From Dendrocalamus latiflorus (Eukaryota > Streptophyta > Magnoliopsida > Poales > Poaceae), in the NCBI GenBank assembly GCA_017311315.1, contig CM029609.1, positions 45,333,166-45,397,165 on the forward strand: DNA of 64,000 nucleotides. The letters run 5' to 3'. Positions within the stretch are counted from its first letter, which is position 1, and every line of letters begins with the position of its first letter. The translations under genes and the position numbers were made by a program. The notes beneath the pieces were generated by a model. That model was not told the DNA's origin, ran no database searches, and was given only the letters and a program-made list of their open reading frames with translations. Positions 11,283 through 23,038 of this stretch are shown here, one piece after another.

Positions 11283-12090
11283 AAATATAAAACATTGCTT
11301 TCCTTAAAACCGGCGAATTGGCAGGATTTATCATGACCAGTTGGTTGAAAATAACATTCTGCGCCATTATGAAAAAAAGGGTGAAAACTACGCTTTTACC
11401 CGCTTAGATTTTCTCTCTACAACCAACACTTCCTCCGACCCCCCCCCCCCCCCCCGGCACACAAATTAAAGTGACACTGTAGAACATGTGCAGACAAGCT
11501 ATTTTAGTTTTGACCTACAACATCTTTGAAAATATCTAATTAGCCATATGAATTTGTTGCAAGACAAAAAGAACTAGCCGTATGAAAATTTGTGAGCAAA
11601 TTTGTCTTACAAAATATTTTTAGCATGTTATAATTTTGTTTGGTTTTACAAATGAAAATTGGCGGTTAATTGAAGCTGCATTTTTTAAGACCATGTGAGT
11701 TCGGAACAGCATTTTCTTTTTTGTGACCAAACAAGGTATTACTCGTCTGGTCAAAGCCTTGCTTCTTGGGAATATTGGAATTTTACAGGACATAATTCAA
11801 TTCTCATACGAATACGAGAAAATTCCTACAGCGATGTGTCATCATTTGACACTCCATCAATTGCTCCAAACCATTAAATGTAGCGTATCAAGGTGTGTGA
11901 AAAGCTCATGTATTTTTCATAGAATTTATCTATGAATTACTCTGTTTCTTGTTAAATTCCTTTTAAAATCTTGCATTTCACCTGCCTTCTTTCTTCCTCT
12001 AACCGAATGTTTAGCCTATGAATATCCTTACCAAAAGAGGAAAAAAAAAGAACTAGCAGCAGGTTGATTAGTTGAAAAAAATGGCTGGAC
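11283..12090. other. Intergenic, no gene recognised
   Basis: AT-rich and mostly structureless, except for a run of 17 C at 11439-11455. Open frames here are short and have no recognisable motif. Confidence 0.3.
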
Positions 12091-12166
12091 TTAACTTTCA
12101 TGATCGATCAGCTAGCTTCATCACGAGATTAACTTTCATGATCGATCAGCTAGCTTCATCACGAGA
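12091..12166 (+). repeat. 38-bp tandem duplication, two identical copies
   Basis: The unit starting TTAACTTTCATGATCG and ending TTCATCACGAGA occurs at 12091-12128 and again at 12129-12166 with no difference. This is a recent local duplication. It contains repeated ATGATCGATCAG palindromic words. Confidence 0.95.
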
Positions 12167-12339
12167 CATCCTTGAAGCCCCCTTTTATATTTCTCGCTGC
12201 ATCCATCACCGCTCATCGCAACCACGACAATTAAATTTCCCCAACAATCCTCCGAAAAAGCTAGCCATGTCCATGCATCCATCGCCATGATCACCAGCTC
12301 ACGAGCAGAGCACAAAGAACACAAAATAATCTAGAGCCA

Positions 12340-14050
12340 TTAATTAAGGCCTCGTTATCGACTTCTAGTTTCTGTCTTATATCACGATAATTAGATTTTA
12401 AACGGAGTGTTTTTTTAAGATGGAGTCTGCTAGTCGATTGTAGTAGACACTATACCGACTTCAGTTATATTGTCTAAAATCGCACGTGACTGTCTCCTCT
12501 ATATTCTCTCTCGCAAACAGTTAGAATTCAAAAACCATAAACCATAGCCGAAAAAACGTAACCTAACTCTTCTTGCCACCCAGTTGCCACTGTGCCTGTA
12601 TATAGTAGCTAGACTCGTATCCTCTAAGAAACCCTTGGCATAGCTATCCTCAGTGTAGATCTCAACATAACCATGTAGATCGCCATATCGACTCACCTCT
12701 AATGAGGAGGATTAATAGCAAGGCTGAGTACAAAAGTACTCAGCAAGCAGTAGTAGCAAATATGTAACTTCATGCTAAACATCATCATATAAAAATTCAT
12801 ATTTTTCTGATCATCATTCTTAAAATAAGTTTTTAGGTTTTGGAGTTGTTAGACTTTTAGTTTGTAAAGCTACTCGTCACTTGTATTCAGAGAAAAGACC
12901 CACTGTAGGCTTCTGTAGCCTCCAGTCCAGTAGACATGAGTGAATTCACAGTTTATTTAGTGTTGCGCGGGCTTATATCACTTTACTCATAGCCACCCTG
13001 ACTTTGAGTACAGTAGGTTCATTCGTATTTTCTTAGATGAGATGCTCAGGTCGGGGAGGCTTTTCCATCACTCGACACGTGCTAAGGAGGTGTATCCATC
13101 GCCCAACACCCACCATGGGTCTTGTCCCTCTTGGCCTTATCCAGTCTCGCATACCCAAATGGAGTGTAAAATAAACTTCGATAGAGTAACATATCCTGCC
13201 CGTCCTCAATGGGACCATGGCCGATACAACAATATGGCTCGCACACGAGTGAAAGTTTATTGGTCCTTTTATTATAATCATCTATAGAGGGGCCCAAAAC
13301 CTACCCATTTTCTGTTCCTGACCCAGGCACCCTACACCCACTTATTATTACCTGTAGGATAGTGGCCTCTCCAACTACCTACCTTGCCATATTCATCATT
13401 ATTAATCTCAAACACATATTCATCATTATTATCATCAAGCATGTGATTTCCTTTCAAAATTCATTTTACGTAGGAAGTGATATTAATTTAGCATAAAATA
13501 ACTTTTAAGGAAAATTACTCTAATTCAATGATCAAAGGCATGCTTGCTTGGGATTTAGTGGCAGTTCCCAGTTTTAGGTATGTTTAGGTGAAGTCCTTCC
13601 CCCTGGCTCAGTTCATCGTCAACAATTAATATGTAGGCTATGACTTAATTTATGAAAACATAAGAAAATATGTCATGCCGATGTGCTCCTATGGTGGAGT
13701 TGTGGTCAATAAACCGATTGCGGTAATTATAATTAAATTATATCCTATACTCGTTGTTTGTCGTTATTTTATTGACATTAGGTTTTGCGGGCTAATCGAA
13801 GGGGTGTGCTCGGCAATTTGTTATTTGTCAGAAAATTACTACTCAGATGCTAATGAATACACACACATAAATAATATAATATGTATAATATATATAATAC
13901 CCCTATCTAATTATATGTATACAAATATGCCTATCAGCTCTTTCGTAGGTGTGCATGCATTTACCTACCTCTCTAAATATATATGGGTGTGCGTTAGTTT
14001 TTTTTCAGGGGGGCATGCGTTAGATAGCAATATACTTTGGTTGGCCAATT
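12340..14050. other. Repeat-derived stretch, probably long-LTR fragments
   Basis: No gene is supported. At 12723-12744 there is a perfect 9-bp stem, GCTGAGTAC and GTACTCAGC around AAAA. A similar TGAGTAC/GTACTCA stem occurs at 58411-58432, also in repeat-like sequence, suggesting one family. The text around 13020-13400 looks like decayed LTR sequence and has no coding frame. I could not find element ends. Confidence 0.4.
12723..12744. repeat. Perfect 9-bp stem-loop
   Basis: GCTGAGTAC, loop AAAA, GTACTCAGC. This is a perfect inverted repeat with a 4-base loop inside repeat-derived sequence. Confidence 0.9.
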
Positions 14051-14073
14051 TTCCCCTCGACCCGAAGCCAGCC

Positions 14074-14106
<33 letters not shown>

Positions 14107-14770
14107 CCCACTGTCGGCTTGTTTCCCCTCTCTATTTTCTTCTCTCTCTTCTCCCATGCGCCGGCCTGCTCTCCTCCTCTCTATTCCTTTCCCGAGTGTC
14201 TGACCCACATCCTCTCTCTCCCCCCTCATCTCTCTCTCTCAATTCCTTGTCTCTCCACCAACACCCCCGATCCCCACTCCCTCTTTCGGTCTCTGCCTCC
14301 TCCATGCGCACCTATGTACCCCACCGCCGTGCGTTGATGCCTCCATCGCCGGCTCGTGGCCGATGAGCCACCGATCTCCCTGGTAGAGCGCCGTCGTCGC
14401 CTGAGAGCTCTCCCCCCTCTTTCTCTCTTAGGTCTTCCCCACCGAAAGCGTCATTGCCTCCCTCTCTCTGGCCTCCGGCCTCCCCAGCGAGGCACCACTG
14501 CCACCCGGATTTGCCCGCAACGCCGCCGTTCCAAACTCCCAGTCGTTGCTTGCTTTGGTTCCCTTCGCTCGAGCTGCCTCCACTCAGGCACTGCGTCGCT
14601 GGGCCCAGGGATGCTACCGGCTCCGCCCACTCTACCAGCGTCTCTCCCTCTCTCGCCCTTGTCACCGTGCGCTCCTAAACACCATCCCCCCGGCTCCCAC
14701 TTGGTCCCCTCACCGACCGAATCTGCTCCACCGATGGCAATTCCACCGCCAGTTGCCATGATTTGAATCC
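14050..14770. other. Pyrimidine-rich block with (CT)n microsatellite
   Basis: A (CT)n run occupies about 14077-14104, followed by 650 bases of C/T-rich, GC-rich sequence. Frames are open on both strands but carry only Pro, Ser, Arg and Leu runs and no motif. It resembles the block at 4380-5560 and is probably also LTR-derived. I reject it as a gene. Confidence 0.45.
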
Positions 14771-15426
14771 CCACACTCTCTTTCTCTATCCTCCCACTAC
14801 CATTTACTTTTTCTGTTCTTTACTCCTTTTGATTTGCTTCCGATTTGTGGATTTTTATTCTTCGTTGACTTGGTGACAAAAGGGGATGATGAGCTTGTGC
14901 TTGCAGTGGGTGTGCCATGGCGGGACTTAGAACCTCTACTACGTCGGGGAGTAGGTTTGAGGTTGCTGGGTGTGCATGGGTGGCTGACGGCAAGCTTGGT
15001 TGGCACTGCTATGAGCTCTCCCGTCCATATACTCTACTCTCTCTACCTTCACTTCATCCATTTTAGTGATGAAATCTACTGCCTGTATTGCGGTGGCTCT
15101 ATTGTGGTGAGTGAGGGTTTGGACATATGGTGAATGAGGGTTGAGAATACATGTTGGTGATTCCTACCAGGGTGATGCTAGAAACCGAAAGCATATGGGG
15201 CATCTTGCTTGACCTGGTTGATGGCTGGGTGTTCTGGTGTGGATGATGTTGGTGCCGACGGTTGTGGTTCCTTCATAGGCTCTCCCAAGTCCCGTTAGTT
15301 TAGGATATAAATCACCGTACTCACCATTACCGTCGACAATTTGACATTTGCAGTACAGTTCAATTAGAAATGAGCAAATCTGATTTGGTTTGCCGCGTGC
15401 ATGCATGCAACAGCAGTGGACAATTT
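14771..15426. other. 3' flank of the lipase gene
   Basis: No gene is recognised. The portion next to 15427 is presumably the 3' untranslated region of the minus-strand lipase. Confidence 0.35.
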
Positions 15427-18400
15427 TCATAGGAATACGTAGAGCGTGGTGTTCATCTTGGCGTCGGCGAGGGCGCGGTGGAGGCGCTCCGTGGGGTGGA
15501 TGGCGTCCCAGAAGGCGAACTTGCTCGCGTCCGCGCACGTCAGCGGGCTGCGCGCGCCGCACAGGTAGCCCATCTCGAACAGCCCCGTCACGCCGCAGCA
15601 CCCGGCCCTCACGTTCTCGAACCCGTACGCCGCGGGGTTCCTCAGCACGTCGCTCAAGGAGCCGTACACGTCGCCGTAGACGATCCTCGCGCCGCCGAGC
15701 TCTTCGTTGAGCCGGGCGACAATGGCGCGGATGCCGCCGTTGAACTCCTCAGCGACGGCGTTGTACTCCTCGGTGCACGCGCCCGCGGTGCGCTCCAGCG
15801 GGAGGCAGCCCATGGGCGGGATCCCGTTCAGGTCGATCTTGCGCGCGCCGAGCGCGTGCAGCGCGCGCACGAACGACTCCGCGACGCCGAGCAGGTAGTT
15901 GCCGTACTCCGACGCCGTGCGGTACTCCGCCGCGCGGCCGCGCGGCATGGCGTAGTAGTTCTCGAGGAAGTCGTTGGTGCCCATGCTGACGATGTAGAGC
16001 GCCTCCGAGAGCGTCTCCTGGGCCTCGTCGTCTCCCTGGAAACTCCTCAGCTTGGCCGTGTACTCTTCGAAGTAATCAAGTTCTTTCCATAGTGGGAGCA
16101 CGGACTGCAATTAAACTTACAACTTCATGTCAGCCAAAGAGCATGTATGCAGGCACGGCTATCTATGCTATTGGAGCTGTGTGTCAAGCAAGGTTTCAAA
16201 TAGCCGGCTAAGGCATTTAGCGGATGGGTTCCACAGAGGTTACAAAGGCTATAGCGGGCTATAGCCTCAAATAGCCTTATTTAGCGGTTTAGTAAAAGTA
16301 TATGTAAAAAACTCAGAATTCAATATTTTATGCACATACAAGCATATAATCAAGGACTGAAATAGAGGCAGTGCTAGATAGGCCGCCTATGCAATTGCAA
16401 ACCGAACAAAAATTAGCTAACAAATAGATGACAATAACTTGAATTCAATTTTGTAATATATGAGCCTCCCTGCACTAACATGCTAGCTATTCAAACTAAA
16501 ACCTCTCAATCTCTAAAGTCGGATTGTCTGAATGGAGCAAAGGAAGGAAGAAGAACACTGGAACAGAGGAGAGTAAAAGTGTAAAACTTGCCTTGCTGTT
16601 GCTCTGGTTGGGACATGGTCTTCGGTCTTCCTCAGCTGCCGCCACCGACGGGTCAAGCGCAAGGTTTAAAATAGCTGCCACCGACGGGTCAAGCGGCGGG
16701 CGCGCCTGGGAGGCGCGGCAGCGGGCGGCACGGGCTCGGGAGGCGTGGCAGCGGCGGCGGGCGGCACGGGCTCAGGAGGCGTCGCGGCGGCGGGCGGCAC
16801 GGGCTCGGGAAGTCGGGAGGCGTGGCGGCGGCGGGCGGCACGGGCTCGGGAGGCGTCGCGGCGGCGGTGGGCGGCACGGGCTCGGGAGGCGTGGCGGCGG
16901 CGGTCGAAATCGGGAGTCGGGAGGCTGGTGTGAGGACTGAGGTGTGAGTGTGAGGCTGTGCAGGAGCAAGAGCTAGGGTTAAGCCTTAGCGGGCCAGACG
17001 GGAATTCGGCCCACTTCAGAATTTTTTTCCCTCCTTAGCGGGCTAAATAGCAGTCCATTAGCGGATTTAGCGGGCTAAATCCGGCTAATAGCGGGAAAAA
17101 ATATTTAGCGCCAAAAGTGATTTCTCTTAGCCTTTAGCCTTCCCAAAGGCTAAATCCGGCTATAGCGGTGGCTATAGCCGGCTATTTTAAACCTTGGTGT
17201 CAAGTAGGTGCCTCTCAATGTGCTCCTCGCTCGTTCTCACGCAACCAATTGAAGGCACCTACATGCATGTTAGTACATATTTTGTGGTCTCACCAGACTT
17301 ACGACTCCGTTTGGAAGTCGATGACGGATAGTAATGCTCTTACAATCAATTGGAATTCTATCAATTGGAATATTTTGATTGACGGATAGCATGCAATCTC
17401 CGTAGAAATAACAAAATCAGGCTCACATCATTTGGAATTCTATCTATTATATTATATACAAAAAAGTCTGATGATGAATCTTTTAGAGTTACTAGGAAAA
17501 ATATATTAAAAATTCTTAAAAAACAAAATACATGGTGCTTAATTTTGTGGGTTCTAATTTTAAAGGCTTAGATTTGATAGTTAACATAGAGATATAAGAA
17601 TCTATCTATATCTATACTAATTACACACTTAGAGAAAGATCTAGTCATCACTCTGTCGGACCCAGGTTATAACAGACTGGATTAAAAGAAAGAGTCTATA
17701 TCAAGTACGTACAATCCAAATTAAAATTAATTCAAAATTAAAAATAATTTTTAGGCGATTTGATTCCACACGACTTCCAAAGTAATATTAAAAAATGACT
17801 AAAATTTGAAATAACAATTAAATAAAAACTAACAAATTAAAAGAAAGAGTTCATGTCAAGTAAAATCCAAATTAACTAAAATTTAGAATAAAAATAAAAT
17901 AAAATAAACAATTTGATTCCATATAAATTTCAAAGTAAACATCTAAAAACTAAATTTGGAATAATAATTAAAAGAATTAATTTTTATATAAATTCTAGCC
18001 TAAAACAAAAAAACCATGGCAAGTATGATTAAAAAGCAAATTCAAAATAAAAATTAAAGGATAATTCAACATTTGATTTGTAAATGAATTTGAAACCTAA
18101 ATTTCAAAAATATTAATATTTGTGAACCTATACTAATTAGACACTTCGAGGATGCTCCCTTATTAACCTGAGAGAGAGAGGAGGATAGAGATGAATAGTT
18201 CAGATCAAATCGAATGACTGTAGAGAGGGGAGAGAAGAACACACCGACGATCTCCAACTTCTCTTTATATAATAGTAGAGATAATTCAACTTCTTAGGAA
18301 TCGGAAAAATTTCCGCTTTTCACCACATTTGTAACTACCTACTTCTCCGATCTCGCATGTATATGTCACTGGCATAAACAACACCGAGTGAACGTAAGCA

Positions 18401-18820
18401 AAATTTACACGTAAGAATTCGTGTGTGATCGCTTACGAAAAGATCAGACGTGGCATTGTCGTAACCGGCGCCCGCCGAGGCGAAGCAGGCGCCGGCGGCG
18501 AGGCTGCTCATGTTGACGGTCGGGTCGAGGTACGGTGGGACGAGCGGCGGCAGCCCGAACGCCTCGGAGATGAAGTCGACGGCGAGGCGGCCGTTGGAGA
18601 ACCGGCCCGTGGGCTGGCCGCTGCCCAGCCGGAGGTCGCGGCCGTAGGGCTCGAAGTCGCTCCTGACGACCGTGGAGATGTAGTTGTTGTTGCCCGTGTC
18701 AACCGTGGAGTCGCCGAACACGATGAGCGCCGGGACCTTTCCCGCCGCCGCCGGCGGCTCGCCGGAGAGGACGACGGACAGCTGCACGAAGACGATCAGT
18801 ACAAGATGCCGCGAAGACAT
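15427..18820 (-). CDS. GDSL esterase/lipase (SGNH hydrolase family)
   Basis: Two exons on the minus strand, 18820-18437 and 16104-15427, join in phase 0 at a GT-AG intron of 2,332 bp to give 353 residues, a normal length for plant GDSL lipases. A hydrophobic N-terminus (about 1-26) looks like a secretion signal. The catalytic blocks are present: block I FGDSTVDTGNN with Ser38; a block-II-type FASAGAGYD near 113-121; block III GTNDF at 170-174 with Asn172; and block V DAIHPTE with Asp328 and His331. The SGNH residues are therefore intact. Known of the family: secreted enzymes hydrolysing esters, with roles in cutin, surface lipids, defence and development. The substrate cannot be read from sequence. 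The intron carries a hAT element and a Helitron-like end. Most plant GDSL genes have more introns, so this two-exon model is simple but fits throughout. Confidence 0.92.
16189..17196. mobile_element. Non-autonomous hAT element, 1,008 bp, in the lipase intron
   Basis: It starts CAAGGTTTCAAATAGCCGGC and ends with the near-perfect inverse (GCCGGCTATTTTAAACCTTG). GTGTCAAG lies on both sides (16181-16188 and 17197-17204), a perfect 8-bp duplication as made by hAT transposases. Sub-terminal regions repeat TAGCGG, GGCTATAGC and GGCTAAAT words on both sides, as hAT elements do for transposase binding. I see no transposase frame, so it would have moved in trans. Confidence 0.92.
16690..16925. repeat. 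GC-rich minisatellite inside the hAT element
   Basis: The array is built of GGGCGGCACGGGCTCGGGAGGCGT-like modules separated by GGCGG runs, six or so copies of about 30-45 bp. It gives long open frames on both strands (Ala/Arg-rich or Pro-rich), which I attribute to composition. Confidence 0.75.
17590..18281 (-). mobile_element. Possible Helitron-like fragment (5' end at 18281)
   Basis: Read on the minus strand, the end at 18281 is TCTCTACTATTATATAAAGAG preceded by A. This fits the TC start and A|T target of grass Helitrons. The body is AT-rich. Two CTATACTAATTA(C/G)ACACTT copies lie at about 17608 and 18127. I could not find a convincing CTRR end with its hairpin, so the left boundary is a guess. 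Confidence 0.35.
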
Positions 18821-19501
18821 GTTTGTGTAAAATTAATCAATGTTTTGCTGGCAGATCTTCCTTTTCTTCCTGAGGTGTGATCTTTGTAGAGCGCACGAAC
18901 TAAACTCTTGGCCGCGCGGGGTGTTGCGTCGTGTGCCGTTTTCATTGTTCGCCATTTGTGCGTTTCGGAGAGTTGGGCGAGCTACTGGAGACCGAGAGGA
19001 GTAGCAGGGCATTAACTTAGAGGTTTAGGCCAACAACTGATGGAGACAAGCTAGACAGCTTAGCCAGTGCATGGAAGCTTCCGTCTGCTGCTCTACTTTC
19101 CTCTGCTTCTACTTTTGCTATGAAAAAAAAAATTCTTCTCCGGGTGAAAATTTTGTCACACGGCCGATTGCGTGAGATCATTATTTTCAATAAATAGGAG
19201 TGTCATCAAATGTACCAGCTTACCTCTAAAGGGAATGTTTATAGAACGTAGGAGTTTCATATGAATTCCGTAGAAATTTTTGTGAGACACGGCGTAGTTT
19301 CTGAAGGATTTGCGTGGAATTCTTGTGTTTTGAGAGGCTTTAGGTATGGTCCTGAATTTAAAAAAAGGCCATCCAAGTCGACCAATGTATTGATAGGGGC
19401 TTCGTAAACGGGCTGAAGTAAATAGCAGGCCAGCCCACTTCCCACAACAATGCCAAGGCCGCAGCAAAGCTCCTCCAAGCCGCTCCTCCTCGCCGGCGGC
19501 G
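18821..19501. promoter_or_regulatory. Shared 681-bp promoter region between lipase and MED11
   Basis: The lipase start codon (18820, minus) and the MED11 start codon (19502, plus) face away from each other across 681 bp, so both promoters must lie here. I see no clear TATA box for either. 19170-19340 holds AATTCCGTAGAAATTTTTG-type sequence like an old MITE. Confidence 0.5.
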
Positions 19502-20805
19502 ATGGTTCCGCAGAGCCAGAGCAGCTCCCTGCAGCGCCTTCACCACGTCGAGAAGGTACCCGCCCAGCCCGCTCCCCTTTGGTCCCCCGGGCTCCTCTCC
19601 TTTGCGTTGCTGGTTCTTGAATCTTGACTCGGCGAGGTGCCTTTGCGTGTTTGTGCGTGCAGCGGATAGTGCGGGTGGTGGAGCTGGCGGGGGCGGTCAT
19701 GGAGGAGCTAGGCAACTCGCAGGGCCCCCGCGCCGACGCCGTCGCCACCCACTGCCGCGAGTTCATGCTCGCCATCAAGGTGAACCTCTCCGTCCCACCC
19801 TCACCGCCCTCAGATCTGTGTGCCCCTTTCCCTTGGCTGGAAAACGAAAAGGAAAAAAGAGAGGGGCTTTTGGAATATGCGGCAGATAGAAATCAGATGT
19901 AAGAGTCAACAGACGAGAATACACTGCTTGTTAACTAGAGATTGTGTTTTAGCGTTGCTGTTTAGGCTCATTGCTTTCTAGAAGCTTCCCCACTGTCCAC
20001 TGTCGGTGAATTCATGGATTATCCTCCCTTATCTATGGAGGAATGACATGCTCTATGTGTTATCTTGCCTCGCAATATGGAATGCAAGCTAAAATGTTTC
20101 GTCCTGTACTTTTTACCTCGTTATTGTCGCGTATGATCCTTTTGCCTTGTGATTGCTGAAGTGCTAGTGTTTTTATCTGCAATATTAGCAAATGATATCT
20201 CAGTAAGTTCCTTTCGCTGGTTCAACCTTTAGTTTCCGTTAAGCACCACTCCATATGCTTTGAGATGCTCGACTATTGTTTCCCTTGTCTTTCTATATTC
20301 TACTGAAGTTTGGAACCTGCACTAACTGAAACAATTGCATATTCCTCTGACAAGACGGTCCTTAGCAATATTCTGGGTTTTAATGTTTTCTGATTGTGTG
20401 TACTGTTCATTTAGTGGACCACTGCCGTGAAATCAGGAATCAGGATTTATTGGCAACTGAGTTGGTTGTTAAGGGTGTCATGTATAATTTTGCTCTGTCT
20501 CATGTTACATTCGTTCATACTCCTGTGTCTTTCTTGGTATTGAATTTTCATTTAAACTGCAATATATGTGCCATGAATCATGCATGGTAAATTCATTGAT
20601 ATTGTGGTTGGAGCAGGAAATTCAAACAACATTGCGTGAGGAGATAAAAAGTGCTTGCGAATATCGTCCATTTGAGAAATGTGACTACAGTGCAAGGATT
20701 GCTAACGAAATTTGTTGCAAAAAGTTGGAGTACGTAATTGAGAAGCTAGATGCCATGCAACAAAACATTGAACAAAGCACTAATGAAGCTGAACAAACTA
20801 GCTAG
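19502..20805 (+). CDS. MED11: Mediator of RNA polymerase II transcription subunit 11
   Basis: Three exons, 19502-19555, 19663-19779 and 20617-20805, have GT-AG junctions all in phase 0 and give 119 residues, close to the size of plant MED11. Recognisable family text includes SSLQRLHHVEKRIVRVVELA, then HCREFMLAIK, then EIKSACEYRPFEKCDY and RIANEICCKKLEYV. MED11 is a small helical subunit of the Mediator head module, where it pairs with MED22 and contacts the general transcription machinery in the nucleus. I chose the ATG at 19502 because it precedes the conserved N-terminal helix directly. The protein ends in a variable polar tail. The second intron (837 bp) holds no recognisable element. Confidence 0.95.
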
Positions 20806-21481
20806 CTACCTACTGGTGAGCACCAAAGCATCATGTGGCTTCCCCACTCGAATTCGTTATATTCCATTCGTACTATAGCTACAGCATGTATTCTGTTGTT
20901 TAATTGAGTTTAATTAATGTGATGTGAAGGAGTATAAATTGCAATGTTTAGGAGATATGTTGCTAGTATGGTGGTACTAGTTCTGCACATGCCACTTGTT
21001 TCATACATATCAGAACATTAGGTTATTTCAGACCTTTCCAACTGTGTTTCCACTTAACTGGGTTTAAAGTTCTTCTATAGTGCTGGCATCCTTGTAATGG
21101 CAAGAGTAGTTCTAAGAGCTTTATGTACTTGCAAATTCAGCTAGCACAGTATCCAACTCTAAAATCCATTGTAATATACGATATGTTGGTGGATGTCCTT
21201 TTTCTTTGCCTATATGTGAATGCTCTAAAGGGGTCGACTATCTTTGAGCTTTGGTGTAGATGTTCGTCTACCTTCGAGATTTAGTCATGATTTAGATACT
21301 ATATAGGAGTTAGGAGTCTTAGGACAGAGTTACCGGCTAGAAACTGAAATGACAATATATACCAAATAGAGTAATGTGTTTATTTTTATTCACAGATATA
21401 TCGGAACGTCTATGCCTTGTAATCATTTTAGTCTGTGGAGATCAACTTGTTCTATGTTTCCTAGGTGCAAAAGAGTAAAAT
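20806..21481. other. 3' flank of MED11
   Basis: AT-rich 3' untranslated and intergenic sequence. I see no gene or clear element before the miniature LTR retrotransposon. Confidence 0.4.
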
Positions 21482-22739
21482 TGCAATGTGCGCGGTTACT
21501 GTTCATGTGAACACTATGTGGATACTGTTCACATGAAAAGTGCATGGCTCCTGTTCACGCGCTGCGTCAATTTAGTTGGATTGATTTTCCTGATTTAATT
21601 GAATTAGTTTCCTTATAGATAAGATTAGGTTTGTTAGAATAATTTATTACCATAATATTAGAGATAAATTTTTTAGGGATCAAACCATCCAATCTATATA
21701 AGGATGAGAGTATATCTTATTTTTATAGAGCAATAAGAAGATAGAGTTATTCTAGTAACTTCCTCAAGTTCTATCATCCCAGTACATAGTCAAATATCTC
21801 ATCCCACCAAACCGACACCACCCGGCCTTCCTTTCGACGGTGTTTACCCCGATGAACTAAGGTTCATCACAACTTAGTATCAGAGACAACATCATAGCTT
21901 CTGCTGTCGAGAATTTCAAGGCCATGAAGGCCACCCTCAACGAGATTAGTGTTAGCGTAGACGACATAAAAACCATCTTGGTAGACATGACGGCTATGGT
22001 AGCCAAACTGATGAAAAAGGAGAAAAAGAAGAAGGCATAGGCATATGCTACTGTGCGACTTGCACCACCAGAGGTGTCTCAGATTTCGCGATGTTATCGC
22101 GTTTCTCACATCCTCGTCACTTCTTGTGGCGGGAGGCATGCCACTGCTGTCCCACACCAATGGCCCTCGCTATCGACAACTTCCTCAACATCGGACATCA
22201 TTAAGGCCCTCACGTCTTCACCATCAACCGTCGTCAACACCATCCTAAGTTCTCATGTAAGGTATTGCAATTGCTCACTGAAGTGGAGCTACCAAGGCAT
22301 GCAACCATGGCCGTCACCACAGCCAGGAGGGAGGGAGAAGATGTCATGTGCACAGGTACTGTTCACATGAACAGTTTGCGCTTTACTTTTCATGTGAACA
22401 GTGTGTGGCTCCTGTTCACGCGCAGTGCCGATTTTAATGTATTAGTTTTCCTGATTTGATTAAATTAGTTTTCTTATAGATAATATTAGATTTGTTAGGA
22501 TAATCAATTTTCGTAATATTAGAGATAAGTTCCTTAAGGGTAAGCCATCCAATCTATATAGGAATAGGAGTGTATTTTATTTTTATGAAGTAATAAGAAG
22601 AAAGAGTTATGCTAGTCTCTTCCACAAGTTCTCTCAGTCTATGATCTTTCCATTTCTCCTAAAGCCTCTCTCCTTCAGTCGTGCCGTCCTGGTCATTTTC
22701 TGTAAGGTATTTCCTTGTTATGATCTAAGGATCATAACA
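21482..22739 (+). mobile_element. Complete miniature LTR retrotransposon (TRIM-like), 1,258 bp
   Basis: The 5' LTR is 21482-21871 (390 bp) and the 3' LTR 22342-22739 (398 bp). Both start TG(C/T)..ATGTGC, end AAGG(T/A)TCAT(C/A)ACA, and share TTTTCCTGATTT, TTATAGATAA and CCATCCAATCTATATA. AAAAT flanks both sides (21477-21481 and 22740-22744). The primer-binding site CTTAGTATCAGAG just after the 5' LTR is one mismatch from the usual initiator-tRNA-Met type. A purine tract, GGAGGGAGGGAGAAGA, lies directly before the 3' LTR. The inner part is only 470 bp, so proteins must come from another element. The LTRs are visibly diverged, so the insertion is old. Confidence 0.93.
21872..22341 (+). other. 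Interior of the TRIM-like element with a short coiled-coil-like frame
   Basis: After the primer-binding site, about 150 bases to a stop at 22037 read as a short frame with VENFKAMKATLNEI and a Lys-rich end (KKEKKKKA). It looks like the start of a gag leader, but I can assign no domain. The rest is non-coding. Confidence 0.4.
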
Positions 22740-23038
22740 AAAATATTTTGTATGTTTATCATATTTCAAAGAAATTTTTTTTTGCTACTCGTCCTTGAAG
22801 AACTGAGAAGAGGTGTCTTTCGTAAGTTTACACATGCTGTGAGGATTTCTTTCAGGGTTAGCGGCAGCACAGACTTGACTGAGCGGCTTATATAAGGAAT
22901 GTTTAGTTGTTGATGGAGTTTTTATTGGCTTGCAAATGCACAAAGCTTTGTTCAACCCTGAAAGTGTAATTTATGTTCGATTTAGTGCATTGACCTCGGG
23001 CTAGGAGTTTGTACACTTATGCTTTATCATTGTATATA

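Noticed and set aside
13675..14766. 220- and 136-residue frames in the CT-rich block
   Set aside because: They run through a (CT)n microsatellite and have no motif.
16496..16969. Ala/Arg- and Pro-rich frames inside the lipase intron
   Set aside because: They are produced by a GC minisatellite within a hAT element.
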